Assembly (NCBI GenBank): GCA_024206335.1
Contig: JAAGZL010000730.1
Coordinates: 1-64,000 of the forward strand
DNA length: 64,000 bases
Direction of reading: 5' to 3'
From: Gammaproteobacteria bacterium
Lineage (GTDB): Bacteria > Pseudomonadota > Gammaproteobacteria > Chromatiales > Chromatiaceae
Of this stretch, positions 42,683-52,617 are shown piece by piece (the stretch's first letter is position 1; each line of letters begins with the position of its first letter). Made by a program: the position numbers and the translations under genes. The notes under the pieces were generated by a model. That model was given only the letters and a program-made list of their open reading frames with translations. It was not told the DNA's origin and searched no databases.

Positions 42683-43699
42683 ATGGATGCGATCTTTCTT
42701 CAGATCTTAAACGGCCTCGATAAGGGTGGTGCCTATGCGCTGATTGCCCTGGGCCTGACGCTCGTATTCGGGACGCTCGGAGTTGTGAACTTTGCCCATG
42801 GCGCGTTGTTCATGCTTGGTGCGTTCTGTGCGGTTACATTACAAAAAATATTGACCATTTCTCAAAAGGTACGCGATGAGAGTATTACTTTCTTCGAGGC
42901 CTATAAAGAGCAGCCGTACCTTGAGATCTGGTTTGGTGATTTTGGCACCAAAATAATCGACTGGTCGGTACCAATTTCCATTCTGCTGGCGATCCCCATT
43001 ATGTTGTTGATCGGCCTGGCGATGGAGCGCGGTCTTATCCGCCACTTTTATAAGCGGCCACATGCAGATCAAATTCTGGTTACCTTTGGCCTGGCCATTG
43101 TGCTGCAGGAGATTATCCGCTCCTTTTTTGGCGCCAATCCGATCCCCACCCCTGCGCCTGATATAGTTGCTGGCAGCGCCCAGATCGGGGTCTTGCTTGG
43201 TCTTGGAGAGTCGGTGGTCTATCCATGGTGGCGTATCATCTACCTGCTGTTCTCCGGCCTGGTTATTTTCCTGGTGTTTGCCTTTCTGCAATTTACCACC
43301 TTCGGTATGGTGGTGCGTGCCGGCATGCACGACAGAGAGACGGTGGGGCTTCTCGGCATCGATGTAGAGCACAAATTTACCATCGTCTTCGGTATCGGCG
43401 CGGTAGTAGCCGGATTGGCGGGTGTTATGTATGCCCCAATCCTGCCTCCTGATTACCATATGGGAATGGATTTTCTGGTGCTCTCCTTTGTAGTAGTTGT
43501 AGTTGGTGGCATGGGCTCCCTTGGTGGGGCCGTGGCAGCAGGGTTTCTGCTTGGACTTCTACAATCATTCGCATCTATGAATGAGATCAAGGCCATCCTC
43601 CCTGGTATCGATCAGATTATTATCTATCTGGTTGCGGTAGTTATCATCCTAGTCAGGCCTCGCGGTCTGATGGGACGCAAAGGCGTGATGGAGGATTAA
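42683..43699 (+). CDS. branched-chain-type ABC transporter permease (LivH/UrtB family)
   Basis: 338 residues, about eight membrane helices. Family segments: NGLDKGGAYALIALGLTLVFG at the N-terminus, GVVNFAHGALFMLGAF, and VVVGGMGSLGGAVAAGFLLG near the C-terminus. One of two inner-membrane channel subunits. A 50-residue insertion after the second helix (KVRDESITFFEAYKEQPYL region) makes it longer than E. coli LivH (308). Spacing to the next gene is 3 bases. Confidence 0.92.
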   Translation: MDAIFLQILNGLDKGGAYALIALGLTLVFGTLGVVNFAHGALFMLGAFCAVTLQKILTISQKVRDESITFFEAYKEQPYLEIWFGDFGTKIIDWSVPISILLAIPIMLLIGLAMERGLIRHFYKRPHADQILVTFGLAIVLQEIIRSFFGANPIPTPAPDIVAGSAQIGVLLGLGESVVYPWWRIIYLLFSGLVIFLVFAFLQFTTFGMVVRAGMHDRETVGLLGIDVEHKFTIVFGIGAVVAGLAGVMYAPILPPDYHMGMDFLVLSFVVVVVGGMGSLGGAVAAGFLLGLLQSFASMNEIKAILPGIDQIIIYLVAVVIILVRPRGLMGRKGVMED

Positions 43700-43702
43700 T
43701 AA

Positions 43703-44866
43703 ATGAGTATGCCATCGCTACGAAATGATTGGGTTGTTATGGCCATATTCGCTGCCGCTGTACTGACGGCGCCGATTTGGCTTTCACCCGTAGGGGCTGG
43801 ATATCCAGACCTGCTACAGAAATTTGCAATATTTGGCCTTTTTGCCATTGGGTTTAATATACTGTTTGGCCTGACCGGATATCTCTCATTCGGCCATGCT
43901 GTATTCCTCGGAGTTGGTTCCTATACCGCGGTTTGGTCATTTAAGTTGTTGACCATGAACGTACTGCCAGCAATCGCCCTGTCTATTCTGGTTGCGGGTA
44001 TTTTCGCTGTGGTAATCGGCTATCTCAGCCTGCGCCGCTCCGGGATCTACTTCTCAATTCTGACCCTGGCGTTTGCCCAGATGTCATACAATCTGGCCTA
44101 TTCTGTACTGACCCCAATCACCAATGGTGAGACCGGTCTGCAGTTGACCATGCAGGATGCCCGGATTTTTGACGAGCCAACAACCTCCGGTCTGCCTTCA
44201 ACCGAGCTGTTCGGTATGAGCATGAGCGGTTACTCCGGGTTCTACTTCTGTGCGGTATTGTTGATCATCGGGTTTTTTATCTCGCTGCGTATCTTCCGCT
44301 CCCCATTTGGTTTGAAACTACTGGCGATAAAATCGAACCAGACCCGGATGAGATACACCGGTTTCAATACCAAGCCCTACCTGTTGGCGGCCTTCATAAT
44401 ATCTGGCATGTACGCCGGACTTGCGGGATCACTGATGGCGGTTACCGATCCCCTGGCCGGTGCCGAGCGGATGCAGTGGACCGCTTCCGGTGAAGTGGTG
44501 CTTATGACAATCCTGGGTGGAGTTGGTACGTTGATTGGGCCACTGTTGGGTGCTGGTATCATCAAGTACTTTGAGAACATCTTCTCTGCACTCAATCCCG
44601 GCGAACTGCATCAAATCTTCTCCTGGCTCCCGGATTGGCTGGAGAATATTGTAGTCGCCATTTCCAGTGAGTTTGTTGGTGATGGTTGGCATATGACCCT
44701 TGGCTTGTCATTTATGCTGGTTGTTATTTTTCTGCCGGGCGGTGTGATAGAGGGCGTTGGCCGTGCCTACACAAAGATTCGCACTCTCCTAAAGTCGGAT
44801 GAAGCAAATGAATCGGATGAGTCGGTGCTAGAGCCAGAGCCGGTATTGTCGGCAGAGAAGGAGTGA
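43703..44866 (+). CDS. branched-chain-type ABC transporter permease (LivM/UrtC family)
   Basis: 387 residues, about nine helices. [21 protein letters not shown] and [16 protein letters not shown] near the N-terminus and [13 protein letters not shown] near residue 270 are family hallmarks. A Ser/Glu-rich charged tail ([18 protein letters not shown]) is unusual. Pairs with the preceding permease. Confidence 0.92.
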   Translation: MSMPSLRNDWVVMAIFAAAVLTAPIWLSPVGAGYPDLLQKFAIFGLFAIGFNILFGLTGYLSFGHAVFLGVGSYTAVWSFKLLTMNVLPAIALSILVAGIFAVVIGYLSLRRSGIYFSILTLAFAQMSYNLAYSVLTPITNGETGLQLTMQDARIFDEPTTSGLPSTELFGMSMSGYSGFYFCAVLLIIGFFISLRIFRSPFGLKLLAIKSNQTRMRYTGFNTKPYLLAAFIISGMYAGLAGSLMAVTDPLAGAERMQWTASGEVVLMTILGGVGTLIGPLLGAGIIKYFENIFSALNPGELHQIFSWLPDWLENIVVAISSEFVGDGWHMTLGLSFMLVVIFLPGGVIEGVGRAYTKIRTLLKSDEANESDESVLEPEPVLSAEKE

Positions 44867-44870
44867 TGTG

Positions 44871-45629
44871 ATGAGTATTGTATTAAGCATCAAAAATGTC
44901 GATAAGACCTTTGGCGGTCTGCAGGCACTGGGTGATATCAACCTGGACATTGAAGAGGGTAAGACGCACGCAATTATTGGACCGAACGGTGCCGGTAAAT
45001 CTACCCTGCTGAACTGCTGTATCGGACGCCTGATTCCAGATAATGGTACGGTGGAGTTTAATGGTAAAAACATGATCGGTATGCAGCCGCATGATATCAA
45101 TCACGCAGGAATGGTGCGGGTGTTTCAGACGCCGGAGATCTTCCCGGAGCTGACGGTATTACAGAATGTGCTTATCCCCGGTTTCGCCAAGCGTGATGGT
45201 ATCTTTAAGTTTAATGCCTTTACCAGCCTGGCATCGGAAAAGGATATAGAGGCGGATGCCATGCATATTCTAGAGGATATGGGGCTGATTGATCAGATCC
45301 ATAACAGTGCTGGCAGTATGTCCCGTGGTGATAAACGACGCCTGGAACTGGCCATGGGTCTGGTGCAGCATCCGACACTTCTGCTGTTGGATGAACCTAC
45401 TGCAGGCATGGCCCGGCATGATACCAATCGTACCATTGATCTGTTGAAAACCATTAAAGAGCGCGGCATGACCAAGATTATTATCGAGCATGATATGCAT
45501 GTGGTTTTCAGTCTTGCCGATACCATCAGTGTTCTGGCCCAGGGCCGGATCATCGCCACCGGTACACCGGATGAGATCCGAGGTAACCCCAAAGTTCAGG
45601 AGGCCTACCTGGGTGGGGCAGAACTATGA
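44871..45629 (+). CDS. ABC transporter ATP-binding protein (LivG/UrtD family)
   Basis: 252 residues. Walker A GPNGAGKST, Q-loop FQTPEIF, signature variant MSRGDKRRLELAMGL (Arg/Gly/Asp where SGGQ is usual) and Walker B LLLLDEPTAGM. The ATG at 44871 has GGAG 8 bases upstream; an overlapping GTG at 44868 is also open. The weakened signature MSRGD is worth noting. It overlaps the next gene by 4 bases (ATGA). Confidence 0.92.
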   Translation: MSIVLSIKNVDKTFGGLQALGDINLDIEEGKTHAIIGPNGAGKSTLLNCCIGRLIPDNGTVEFNGKNMIGMQPHDINHAGMVRVFQTPEIFPELTVLQNVLIPGFAKRDGIFKFNAFTSLASEKDIEADAMHILEDMGLIDQIHNSAGSMSRGDKRRLELAMGLVQHPTLLLLDEPTAGMARHDTNRTIDLLKTIKERGMTKIIIEHDMHVVFSLADTISVLAQGRIIATGTPDEIRGNPKVQEAYLGGAEL

Positions 45630-46387
45630 GTAGACTTAAAGCAACCCACCGTGTTACACCGGTCAATCGTACCGGCTCAGATCCGGCCTTCTTCTCCTGT
45701 TGGGATATCCACTCCTACTACGGTGAGAGTTATATCGTGCAAGGGGTCAGTTTTGATATCCGTGAGGGTGAGGTCCTGGCGCTACTGGGTCGAAACGGTG
45801 CGGGTAAAACCTCAACCCTGCGCTCCATTGCTCGGGTGGACAGTCCCCAGGTCACCCATGGTGAACTCTGGCTGGACCATCAGCCGCTCCACAGCATGAA
45901 ATCGCATGAGGCTGCGCAGTCTGGGGTAGCGCTGGTGCCGGAAGATCGGCGTATTATTGCCGGTATGACGGTGGAGGAGAATCTGATCCTGTCCCAGATC
46001 GCGCCGCCGATTGGTTGGACTATAGAGCGTATCTATGAGCATTTTCCACGCCTGGCAGAGCGGCGTAACCAGGAGGCCACCACCCTGTCCGGTGGTGAAC
46101 AGCAGATGTTGGCCGTAGCCAGGGCCCTGGCCCGTGACATCAAGCTATTGTTGCTGGATGAGCCCTATGAAGGGTTGGCCCCGGTTATCGTGCATGAGAT
46201 TGAGAGGATTGTGGACGGTATCAAGAAGCAGGGTATCACCACCATCATTGTGGAGCAGAATGCCGTTGCTGCACTGCGTCTGGCAGATCGGGCGATCATC
46301 CTGGATATGGGCAAGGTGGTATTTGATGGCCTGGCTCAGGAGGTACTGGATGATGAGGAGCTGCGCCACGAGTATCTTGCAATATAG
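45626..46387 (+). CDS. ABC transporter ATP-binding protein (LivF/UrtE family)
   Basis: 253 residues. Walker A GRNGAGKTS, signature LSGGEQQMLAVARAL, Walker B LLLLDEPYEGLAP. The Tyr in DEPYEGL is typical of LivF/UrtE. It has about 20 extra residues at the N-terminus (SRLKATHRVTPVNRTG). Last gene of the importer operon; a strong terminator follows. Confidence 0.93.
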   Translation: MSRLKATHRVTPVNRTGSDPAFFSCWDIHSYYGESYIVQGVSFDIREGEVLALLGRNGAGKTSTLRSIARVDSPQVTHGELWLDHQPLHSMKSHEAAQSGVALVPEDRRIIAGMTVEENLILSQIAPPIGWTIERIYEHFPRLAERRNQEATTLSGGEQQMLAVARALARDIKLLLLDEPYEGLAPVIVHEIERIVDGIKKQGITTIIVEQNAVAALRLADRAIILDMGKVVFDGLAQEVLDDEELRHEYLAI

Positions 46388-46419
46388 CTACTGAACTTGA
46401 TACATCCTTGAAGTAACTC

Positions 46420-46459
46420 AAAACCCGTGCTTGCCACTGTTAGTAAAGCACGGGTTTTT
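46420..46459. terminator. bidirectional rho-independent terminator
   Basis: AAACCCGTGCTT (46421-46432) pairs perfectly with AAGCACGGGTTT (46446-46457), a 12-bp stem with a 13-base loop and T runs on both strands. It separates the ABC operon from the convergent FGE-fold gene. Confidence 0.92.
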
Positions 46460-47543
46460 ATTGTTTGATCTCCCGGATTATGCGAAAGCCAACCCTGAGG
46501 TAGTGATAGTTGGGACGCAGCTTGTTGCGCGAGGCCGAGCGCAGGCCGCTTGGCACGTTGTGCCAGGAGCCACCACGCACCACCCGCTCCCCCAGTTCAT
46601 CCTGGTCATCGCCGGCATCCTCCAGCTCGAGCCCACTGTATTCGGCGTCAAACACTGAGGCACACCACTCCCATACGTTGCCGTGCATATCGTGGATGTC
46701 CCAGGGATTTGCCGGGTAGCTGCCCACGGGGGTGGTCTTGCCCAGAAAGACCCCTTTGCTACTGCCGCCGTAGGTGTAGTTGCCGTTGAAGTTGGCCTGC
46801 TCGCTAGTGATGGTCTCACCGGTCCAGAAGGGTGTGGTGGTCCCTGCGCGGCAGGCAAACTCCCACTCGGCCTCGGTGGGTAGACGTATGGTGTGACCGC
46901 TGCGTTTGGATAGCCAGTAGCAGTACTCCATGGCGCTCCAATAGCTGACATTGATCACCGGATGGTTCTCTCTGCCCCAGGTCTCATCCGGTGGTTTGCT
47001 GTGTCGCATCTCATCACAGAAGCGATCGAACATTTCAAAGGTGACCGGGGTCTTTAGCAGCTCAAAGCGCTCTACCTCAACCTTATGCTGTGACTCATTG
47101 TCGAAGCGGTCCCGTTCCGAGGGTGGAGATCCCATCATAAAGTCGCCTTCCTGGATCACTACCCAGTCACTCTCTTCGATTCCATATTTCAGCAGCTCAG
47201 TCTGGCGCTGCCCCTTACTGCCTATGGTCTGTTCCTTCTGCGCCTGGGCAACACTGTTCTTTACTTCCGTGTCGATTATTTTTCTTAGGGCTGCGTCATA
47301 CCCTGCCTGATCAGGATTGGGGCGTTGTGGGGGGTTAGTGGCAATCGGGGGCGGGTCTAGACTGGTAACCTCAGCCGGTTTTGCGTCGGCCGGGGTGCCG
47401 CAGCGGGCACAGAAGTTAGCATCTGGCAGCAGGAGTTTGCCACAGCAATAGCAGTGTCCTTCCCGGTATATGGCTTTACCACACTGAGAACAGAATAGGG
47501 CTTCCGGGTCTTCAGTTTGATGGTTGCAGTTGCTGCACTGCAT
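46458..47543 (-). CDS. zinc-ribbon protein with FGE-sulfatase (SUMF1-fold) domain
   Basis: About 361 residues from the ATG at 47543, which gives MQCSNCNHQTEDPE; an earlier ATG at 47588 is possible. Two to three zinc ribbons (CSNC...CSQC, CYCC...CARC, residues about 3-52), a Pro-rich linker, then an FGE fold (about 130-360): FMMGSPPSERDRFDNE, PVTFEMF, HPVINVSYWSAMEYC, RLPTEAEWEFACRAG, DMHGNVWEWC and VVRGGSW. The Cys of the usual CRSAxR site is replaced (LRSASR), so formylglycine generation is unlikely. Probably a non-catalytic or other-function member, as found with kinases or defence-linked FGE-fold proteins. The zinc ribbons suggest a binding role. Confidence 0.85.
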   Translation of the reverse strand: MQCSNCNHQTEDPEALFCSQCGKAIYREGHCYCCGKLLLPDANFCARCGTPADAKPAEVTSLDPPPIATNPPQRPNPDQAGYDAALRKIIDTEVKNSVAQAQKEQTIGSKGQRQTELLKYGIEESDWVVIQEGDFMMGSPPSERDRFDNESQHKVEVERFELLKTPVTFEMFDRFCDEMRHSKPPDETWGRENHPVINVSYWSAMEYCYWLSKRSGHTIRLPTEAEWEFACRAGTTTPFWTGETITSEQANFNGNYTYGGSSKGVFLGKTTPVGSYPANPWDIHDMHGNVWEWCASVFDAEYSGLELEDAGDDQDELGERVVRGGSWHNVPSGLRSASRNKLRPNYHYLRVGFRIIREIKQ

Positions 47544-47759
47544 AGGCAAGCAGATACTCCTCCAGCATAGGCTATAAGTAGCTACCAATCATACCAAAGT
47601 AGAGTTGATTAGTACCGTATTAGGGCGTGGAGAAGGGGTAATCTTGCACTAAATTTATTTGAAAGATGATTTACCGCAATTGGGGGGTTATGTGGGATAG
47701 ATTTCTATCCTGAGAAGTTCAGCGTGATGTGGTCTCATTATGGTACGGATGCCGTGTTA

Positions 47760-48485
47760 TCACTCTATGGTTTGTGGAAGTGCGGCTACGGTGGACTCAA
47801 TCCACTCTTCAACCTGAGAGTTTATCTCGGCTGCAAACTTGTCCTTGGTCTCTATGGCGGGACCAATTACCACCTGTATGGTGCCTGGATATTTACGCAC
47901 ACCGCGCCGTCGCCAGAATACGCCGGCATTATGGGCGATGGGCACAATGGGGTACCCGGATTTTTCTGCTAACAAGGCGCCACCCAACCCATATCGTTTG
48001 CGCTCACCTGGTGCAACCCTGGTGCCTTCCGGAAAGATAATTACCAGTCGCCCCTGCTTGAGACGTTCGGTGCCTTTGGAAATAACCTGACGCATGGCTA
48101 CGCGGCCACTGCGACGATCTATGCCGATGGCCTCGACTGCCGCCAGGGCCCATCCAAATAGTGGCACCCATAACAGTTCACGCTTCAGCACCCAGGCCTG
48201 CTCTGGAGGCAATAGCCCACGCAGGGCGATGGTCTCCCAGGCCGATTGGTGTTTGGATAGGATGATGGCATTTTTTTGGTGCAGATTTTCCCAACCGCTA
48301 ACCTGGTATTTAAGACCACAGATAATGTCTAGTAGCCACAGGTTCAACCTGCCCCAGGCGTTGGCAATCTGACAGCGGGGACGATAGGGCATGAGAAGGC
48401 CAATGGTGAACATCGGTATGGCAAACAGGGTTGTGGTTAACACCAGAAGGGTAAAGAAAACAGAGGAGCGGATCAGGATCATCAT
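47760..48485 (-). CDS. plsC: 1-acyl-sn-glycerol-3-phosphate acyltransferase
   Basis: 241 residues with two N-terminal membrane helices. Acyltransferase block I reads KHQSAWE (HX4E rather than HX4D), block III FPEGTR near residue 153, block IV VPIAHNAG. It makes phosphatidic acid from lysophosphatidic acid in the inner membrane. The HX4E variant occurs in other gammaproteobacterial members. 5 bases after gmhB, in the glyQ-glyS-mazG-gmhB-plsC block. Confidence 0.9.
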   Translation of the reverse strand: MMILIRSSVFFTLLVLTTTLFAIPMFTIGLLMPYRPRCQIANAWGRLNLWLLDIICGLKYQVSGWENLHQKNAIILSKHQSAWETIALRGLLPPEQAWVLKRELLWVPLFGWALAAVEAIGIDRRSGRVAMRQVISKGTERLKQGRLVIIFPEGTRVAPGERKRYGLGGALLAEKSGYPIVPIAHNAGVFWRRRGVRKYPGTIQVVIGPAIETKDKFAAEINSQVEEWIESTVAALPQTIE

Positions 48486-48490
48486 GGTTC

Positions 48491-49039
48491 CTATTCAGGG
48501 GTTGCGTCGGCCAGCAGCTGATTAACGTAGGTGGCCAGATTACTGTATGTTGTAACGTCCATGTCCGGGGTGAGTTGTTCTGTGGTGGTGGTTCCTTTTC
48601 CGGTCAATACCAGCACCGGTTTCACTCCCACCGCAATGGCCGCCTGCAGATCCCGTAGGCTGTCGCCGACCAGGACAGCCTGTCCCAGGTCAATTTCAAT
48701 CTCTCTGGCGAGTTGCAGCAGCAGGCCGGGTTTTGGTTTGCGGCAGCTGCAGTTGTCGTTCGGGCCGTGGGGGCAGTAGTAGATGCCATCCAGCCTACCG
48801 CCCAGCTGTTGTAGGGCAGATTCCATCTTGTGGTGGATTGCGTCCAGGTCAGCCTGTTGCAACAGACCGCGGGCCAGCCCCGACTGATTGGTTGCCACTA
48901 CTACCCTGTACCCGGCCCGGTTCAGGCGGGTGATGGCCTCCAGACTTCCGGGGATGGCGATCCACTCATCGGGGTTTATAATAAAGGCGTCCGAGTCTTG
49001 GTTTATGACTCCATCACGGTCCAGGATGATTGTATTCAT
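48491..49039 (-). CDS. gmhB: D-glycero-beta-D-manno-heptose-1,7-bisphosphate 7-phosphatase
   Basis: 182 residues. HAD motif DRDGVIN at 7-13, ATNQSG, and the zinc loop CPHGPNDNCSCRKP with GmhB-type Cys/His ligands, then VGDSLRD. It removes the 7-phosphate in ADP-heptose synthesis for LPS core. Confidence 0.95.
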   Translation of the reverse strand: MNTIILDRDGVINQDSDAFIINPDEWIAIPGSLEAITRLNRAGYRVVVATNQSGLARGLLQQADLDAIHHKMESALQQLGGRLDGIYYCPHGPNDNCSCRKPKPGLLLQLAREIEIDLGQAVLVGDSLRDLQAAIAVGVKPVLVLTGKGTTTTEQLTPDMDVTTYSNLATYVNQLLADATPE

Positions 49040-49063
49040 AGGGTATACACTGATAGTGAGTGG

Positions 49064-49402
49064 TTACTCCATATCCCTGAATTCGGATACGCGCACCCTG
49101 CCGTTAACCATTCTGGACTCACGCTGCATCAGCTTTTCCATCTTGTCCCAGAAGGCCTGGTTGAGATCAAAATCACCGGCGATGGCGGTGCCCATGATCA
49201 GGATCAGCAGGTCGGCCACCTCTTCTGACAGGGCCTGTGTGCTCTTGCCCTTGGTGACGCAGGAGGAGATCTCACCCAGCTCCTCGGCCATCAGGGCCAC
49301 GCGGTAGGCCATCTCCTCGCCCCCGCTCTCCCGGAAACGGTGTTTGTCATGGAAGGCCTGGACCGCTGCCAGCATCTCCTGGTAGGAATTCCGCTGCATC
49401 AC
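49064..49402 (-). CDS. MazG-like nucleotide pyrophosphohydrolase
   Basis: 112 residues. Helical protein with MAEELGEISS, then EEVADLLILIMGTA, the acidic EEXXE...EXXD metal site of the all-alpha NTP pyrophosphatases. It may hydrolyse non-canonical NTPs. It overlaps the glyS stop by 4 bases (ATGA), so it is coupled to glyS, an arrangement not universal in relatives. Confidence 0.85.
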   Translation of the reverse strand: MMQRNSYQEMLAAVQAFHDKHRFRESGGEEMAYRVALMAEELGEISSCVTKGKSTQALSEEVADLLILIMGTAIAGDFDLNQAFWDKMEKLMQRESRMVNGRVRVSEFRDME

Positions 49403-51471
49403 TGTAACCGGGAGAGATCGGCGGCGCTCAGGAACATGGCCCCCAGTGAGTTCAGCAGGGCTAGCCGATTACGGCGTTGCTCTGCATCCTCGCAGTTGAC
49501 CATCACCTGATCAAAGAAGCCATCCACGGCTTCGCGCAGTGCGGCCAACAGTTTCAGGGCCTGGGTATAGTTGCCAGCGGCAAACAATGGTTCTACCACC
49601 GGGGTTAGCTCTGCCACCTTGCTATGCAGTTGCCGCTCAGCATCCTCTTCAAAGATCCTGGCATCTGGCTGTTCCGGGTACTCCTCTTTGCTCTTGCGCA
49701 GGATATTACGGATGCGCTTGTTGGCGGCGGAGAGGCTCTCGGCCTCTGGCAGTTTTCGAAACTCGGTTACCGCCTTCACCCGTAGATCGAAATCGGCGGG
49801 TCGGGTGGGGCGACAGGCCAGTACTGCATCGATCACATCGGCGGTGATGCCGCGGTCGGTATAGTAGGCCTTGAGTCGATCCATCATGTAATCGAATACA
49901 TCGCTTACTGTTGCATCCGCATCAACCCGGTCTGACAGACCGGTTGCGGCCAGCTGCAGCATCGCCTCCAGATCTAGATTGAGTGGGGTCTCGATGATGA
50001 TGCGCAGCACGCCCAGGGCAGCGCGGCGCAGTCCGAAGGGATCTTTGACGCCGGTGGGTTTCTGACCGATGGCGAAGATGCCCACTATGGTGTCGAGGCG
50101 ATCGGCCACGGCGATGGCCTGGCCACAACTGCTGGCGGGGAGTGTGTCTCCGGCATGCCGCGGTAGATACACCTCATGCATGGCGGTGGCGACCTCTGCA
50201 TCTTCACCAGATCTGCTGGCGTAGTAGCTGCCCATGATCCCCTGCAGTTTTGGGAACTCGTTGACCATGTTGGTCATCAGGTCGCATTTACACAACTCTG
50301 CTGCGCGTTGGGCCAAGGCTGGATCAGAGCCACTCTGTTCAGCAATGGCCGCTGCCAGTTTTGCCACACGCTGGGACTTGTCGTACAGGCTGCCGAGTTT
50401 GTCTTGAAATACCACGCTCTTCAGGCGTTCCTGGTGACTCTCCAGGGGGTGTTTCAGATCCTGTTCCCAGAAGAAGGCGGCGTCTTTGAAGCGGGGGCTG
50501 ATCACCCGCTCGTTGCCCGATCGTACCTGGTTGATGTCCTGGCTCTCGATATTGCTGATGGTGATAAAGTTGGGACGTAGCGTACCGTCCTCTGCCACCA
50601 CCGGAAAATATTTTTGATGTCCCTGCATGGCTTGGATCAGGGCCTCGGCCGGGACCTCGAGGAAGCTCTCATCAAAGCTACCCATGACCGGCACCGGCCA
50701 CTCATTCAGGGCGCTTACCTCATTCAACAGATCTTCGTCGATGACCGCCTGGGCGCCTTGGGCCATGGCGGTCTCCGTAACCTGCTGGTGTATCAGCTGT
50801 TTGCGCTGCTCCATATCTGCATACACCATGCCCTGCTCCCGGAGCTGGCCCAGATAATCCGCAGGGGCATTTATCTCGATGGTCTCCGGTCGGTGGAAGC
50901 GGTGCCCGCGGGTGGTGCGTCCGGCTGTCTGACCCAGGATCTCAGCCGGGATAATCTCATCTCCGAACAGCAGCAGGGCCCAGTGTACCGGCCGTACGAA
51001 CTCCTCGCTGCGTGAGCCCCAGCGCATACGTTTGGGGATGGGCAGGGTGGAGAGGGATTTGTTGATTATCGCCGGGATCAGCTCGGTGCTCTGTTTGCCC
51101 GACTGCTTCTGTTTAAATACCAGCCAGGTCCCCTTGGGGGTCTCCTGGTGTTCCAGCTGCTCTACAGTTACCCCGCAGGAGCGGGCGAAACCCTCGGCCG
51201 CTTTGCTTGGGTTGCCGGCATCATCAAAGGCCGCCTTTAGCGCCGGACCCTTGCGTTCGATGATCCGGTCCTCCTGTGAAGTGGCCAGCCCTGTCACCAG
51301 AACCGCCAGACGGCGGGGGGAGGCATAGCGCTTAGTCTCTGCAAATGCCAACTCTTCCTGCTTCAGCCCCTGTTCAATGCCTTGCATAAAGGCCAGGGAG
51401 AGACGGTCCAGGGCTGTGGGTGGCAGCTCTTCGGTGCCGATCTCCACCAGTAGGTCGCGGGTATCAGCCAT
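49399..51471 (-). CDS. glyS: glycyl-tRNA synthetase beta subunit
   Basis: About 690 residues from the ATG at 51471 ([18 protein letters not shown]). Beta subunit of the alpha2beta2 bacterial GlyRS; C-terminal anticodon-binding region (HD-like VFGEDA-type segment, [13 protein letters not shown]). The start overlaps the glyQ stop by 8 bases. Confidence 0.97.
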   Translation of the reverse strand: MADTRDLLVEIGTEELPPTALDRLSLAFMQGIEQGLKQEELAFAETKRYASPRRLAVLVTGLATSQEDRIIERKGPALKAAFDDAGNPSKAAEGFARSCGVTVEQLEHQETPKGTWLVFKQKQSGKQSTELIPAIINKSLSTLPIPKRMRWGSRSEEFVRPVHWALLLFGDEIIPAEILGQTAGRTTRGHRFHRPETIEINAPADYLGQLREQGMVYADMEQRKQLIHQQVTETAMAQGAQAVIDEDLLNEVSALNEWPVPVMGSFDESFLEVPAEALIQAMQGHQKYFPVVAEDGTLRPNFITISNIESQDINQVRSGNERVISPRFKDAAFFWEQDLKHPLESHQERLKSVVFQDKLGSLYDKSQRVAKLAAAIAEQSGSDPALAQRAAELCKCDLMTNMVNEFPKLQGIMGSYYASRSGEDAEVATAMHEVYLPRHAGDTLPASSCGQAIAVADRLDTIVGIFAIGQKPTGVKDPFGLRRAALGVLRIIIETPLNLDLEAMLQLAATGLSDRVDADATVSDVFDYMMDRLKAYYTDRGITADVIDAVLACRPTRPADFDLRVKAVTEFRKLPEAESLSAANKRIRNILRKSKEEYPEQPDARIFEEDAERQLHSKVAELTPVVEPLFAAGNYTQALKLLAALREAVDGFFDQVMVNCEDAEQRRNRLALLNSLGAMFLSAADLSRLQ

Positions 51472-52402
51472 TGGTGCTATCTCCTTCTGCGGCAAGCATG
51501 GGGAAGCCGAGGGCCTCCCGGCGGTCATAATAGGCCTGGGCCACGGCCCGGGCCAGGGTGCGTACCCGCAGGATAAAGCGCTGGCGTTCGGTTACCGATA
51601 TGGCGTGGCGGGCATCCAGTAGGTTGAAGGCGTGGGAGGCCTTGAGGATCTGTTCGTAGGCCGGTAGCGGCAGGTCTTTGTCGATTAGGTCCAGACACAC
51701 CTTTTCACACTGGTCAAAATAGCCGAACAGGTAGTCCACATCCGCATGCTCAAAGTTGTAGGTAGACTGCTCCACCTCGTTCTGATGAAACACATCTCCG
51801 TAGGTGACCGGCCCCTGGGGGCCGTTGGTCCACACCAGATCGAATACGCTCTCCACCGATTGCAGATACATGGCGATACGCTCCAGACCGTAGGTGATCT
51901 CGCCGGTGACGGGTCGGCAGTCTAGGCCGCCCACCTGCTGGAAGTAGGTAAACTGGGTAACCTCCATGCCGTTGAGCCATACCTCCCAGCCCAGGCCCCA
52001 GGCCCCGAGGGTGGGTGACTCCCAGTTATCCTCCACAAAGCGGATGTCATGTATCAGTGGGTCGATCCCCAGCATCTTGAGGGAGCCCAGATAGAGTTCC
52101 TGGATCTCGTCCGGGGATGGCTTCAGGATCACCTGGTACTGGTAGTAGTGCTGCAGGCGATTGGGATTCTCTCCATAGCGGCCATCGGTGGGCCTGCGCG
52201 ACGGTTGTACGTAGGCGCAGTTCCATGGCTCGGGGCCGATGGAGCGCAGGAAGGTGGCGGAGTGGAAGGTGCCGGCACCCATCTCCATATCGTATGGCTG
52301 CAGTATGGCGCAGCCCTGATCTGCCCAGTATTTCTCCAGGGCGAAGATGAGGCCCTGGAAGGTGGAAACATCCGGGGTGTTGTTGCTTGTTGGCGTGTTC
52401 AA
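51464..52402 (-). CDS. glyQ: glycyl-tRNA synthetase alpha subunit
   Basis: 312 residues. Class II core with [18 protein letters not shown] and [19 protein letters not shown], then the [17 protein letters not shown] motif. First gene of the block; it should lie in an operon with glyS. Confidence 0.98.
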   Translation of the reverse strand: MNTPTSNNTPDVSTFQGLIFALEKYWADQGCAILQPYDMEMGAGTFHSATFLRSIGPEPWNCAYVQPSRRPTDGRYGENPNRLQHYYQYQVILKPSPDEIQELYLGSLKMLGIDPLIHDIRFVEDNWESPTLGAWGLGWEVWLNGMEVTQFTYFQQVGGLDCRPVTGEITYGLERIAMYLQSVESVFDLVWTNGPQGPVTYGDVFHQNEVEQSTYNFEHADVDYLFGYFDQCEKVCLDLIDKDLPLPAYEQILKASHAFNLLDARHAISVTERQRFILRVRTLARAVAQAYYDRREALGFPMLAAEGDSTNG

Positions 52403-52565
52403 GGATTAGACCTTTGTCTGCTTGTCCAGAAACGCGCAAGTATAGCGCCTGGAGGGGGGATTTGGCCATCCTGAGTGTCTGCTTATGCCCTGGAGGTGGG
52501 GGTTGGATGCGCTATCTGTGGCAGGAAGACTCCTATCTATCTCCATATCCCGGATTAGATGACAC

Positions 52566-52595
52566 AAAAAAGGGACGCCACTATCGTGACGTCCC
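52566..52595 (-). terminator. rho-independent terminator after Met-repeat gene
   Basis: GGGACGTCAC / GTGGCGTCCC (10-bp stem, one wobble) with a 4-base loop, followed on the minus strand by TTTTTT. 23 bases after the stop codon. Confidence 0.9.
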
Positions 52596-52617
52596 CTCAA
52601 AATGGTGCGAATAGCAG

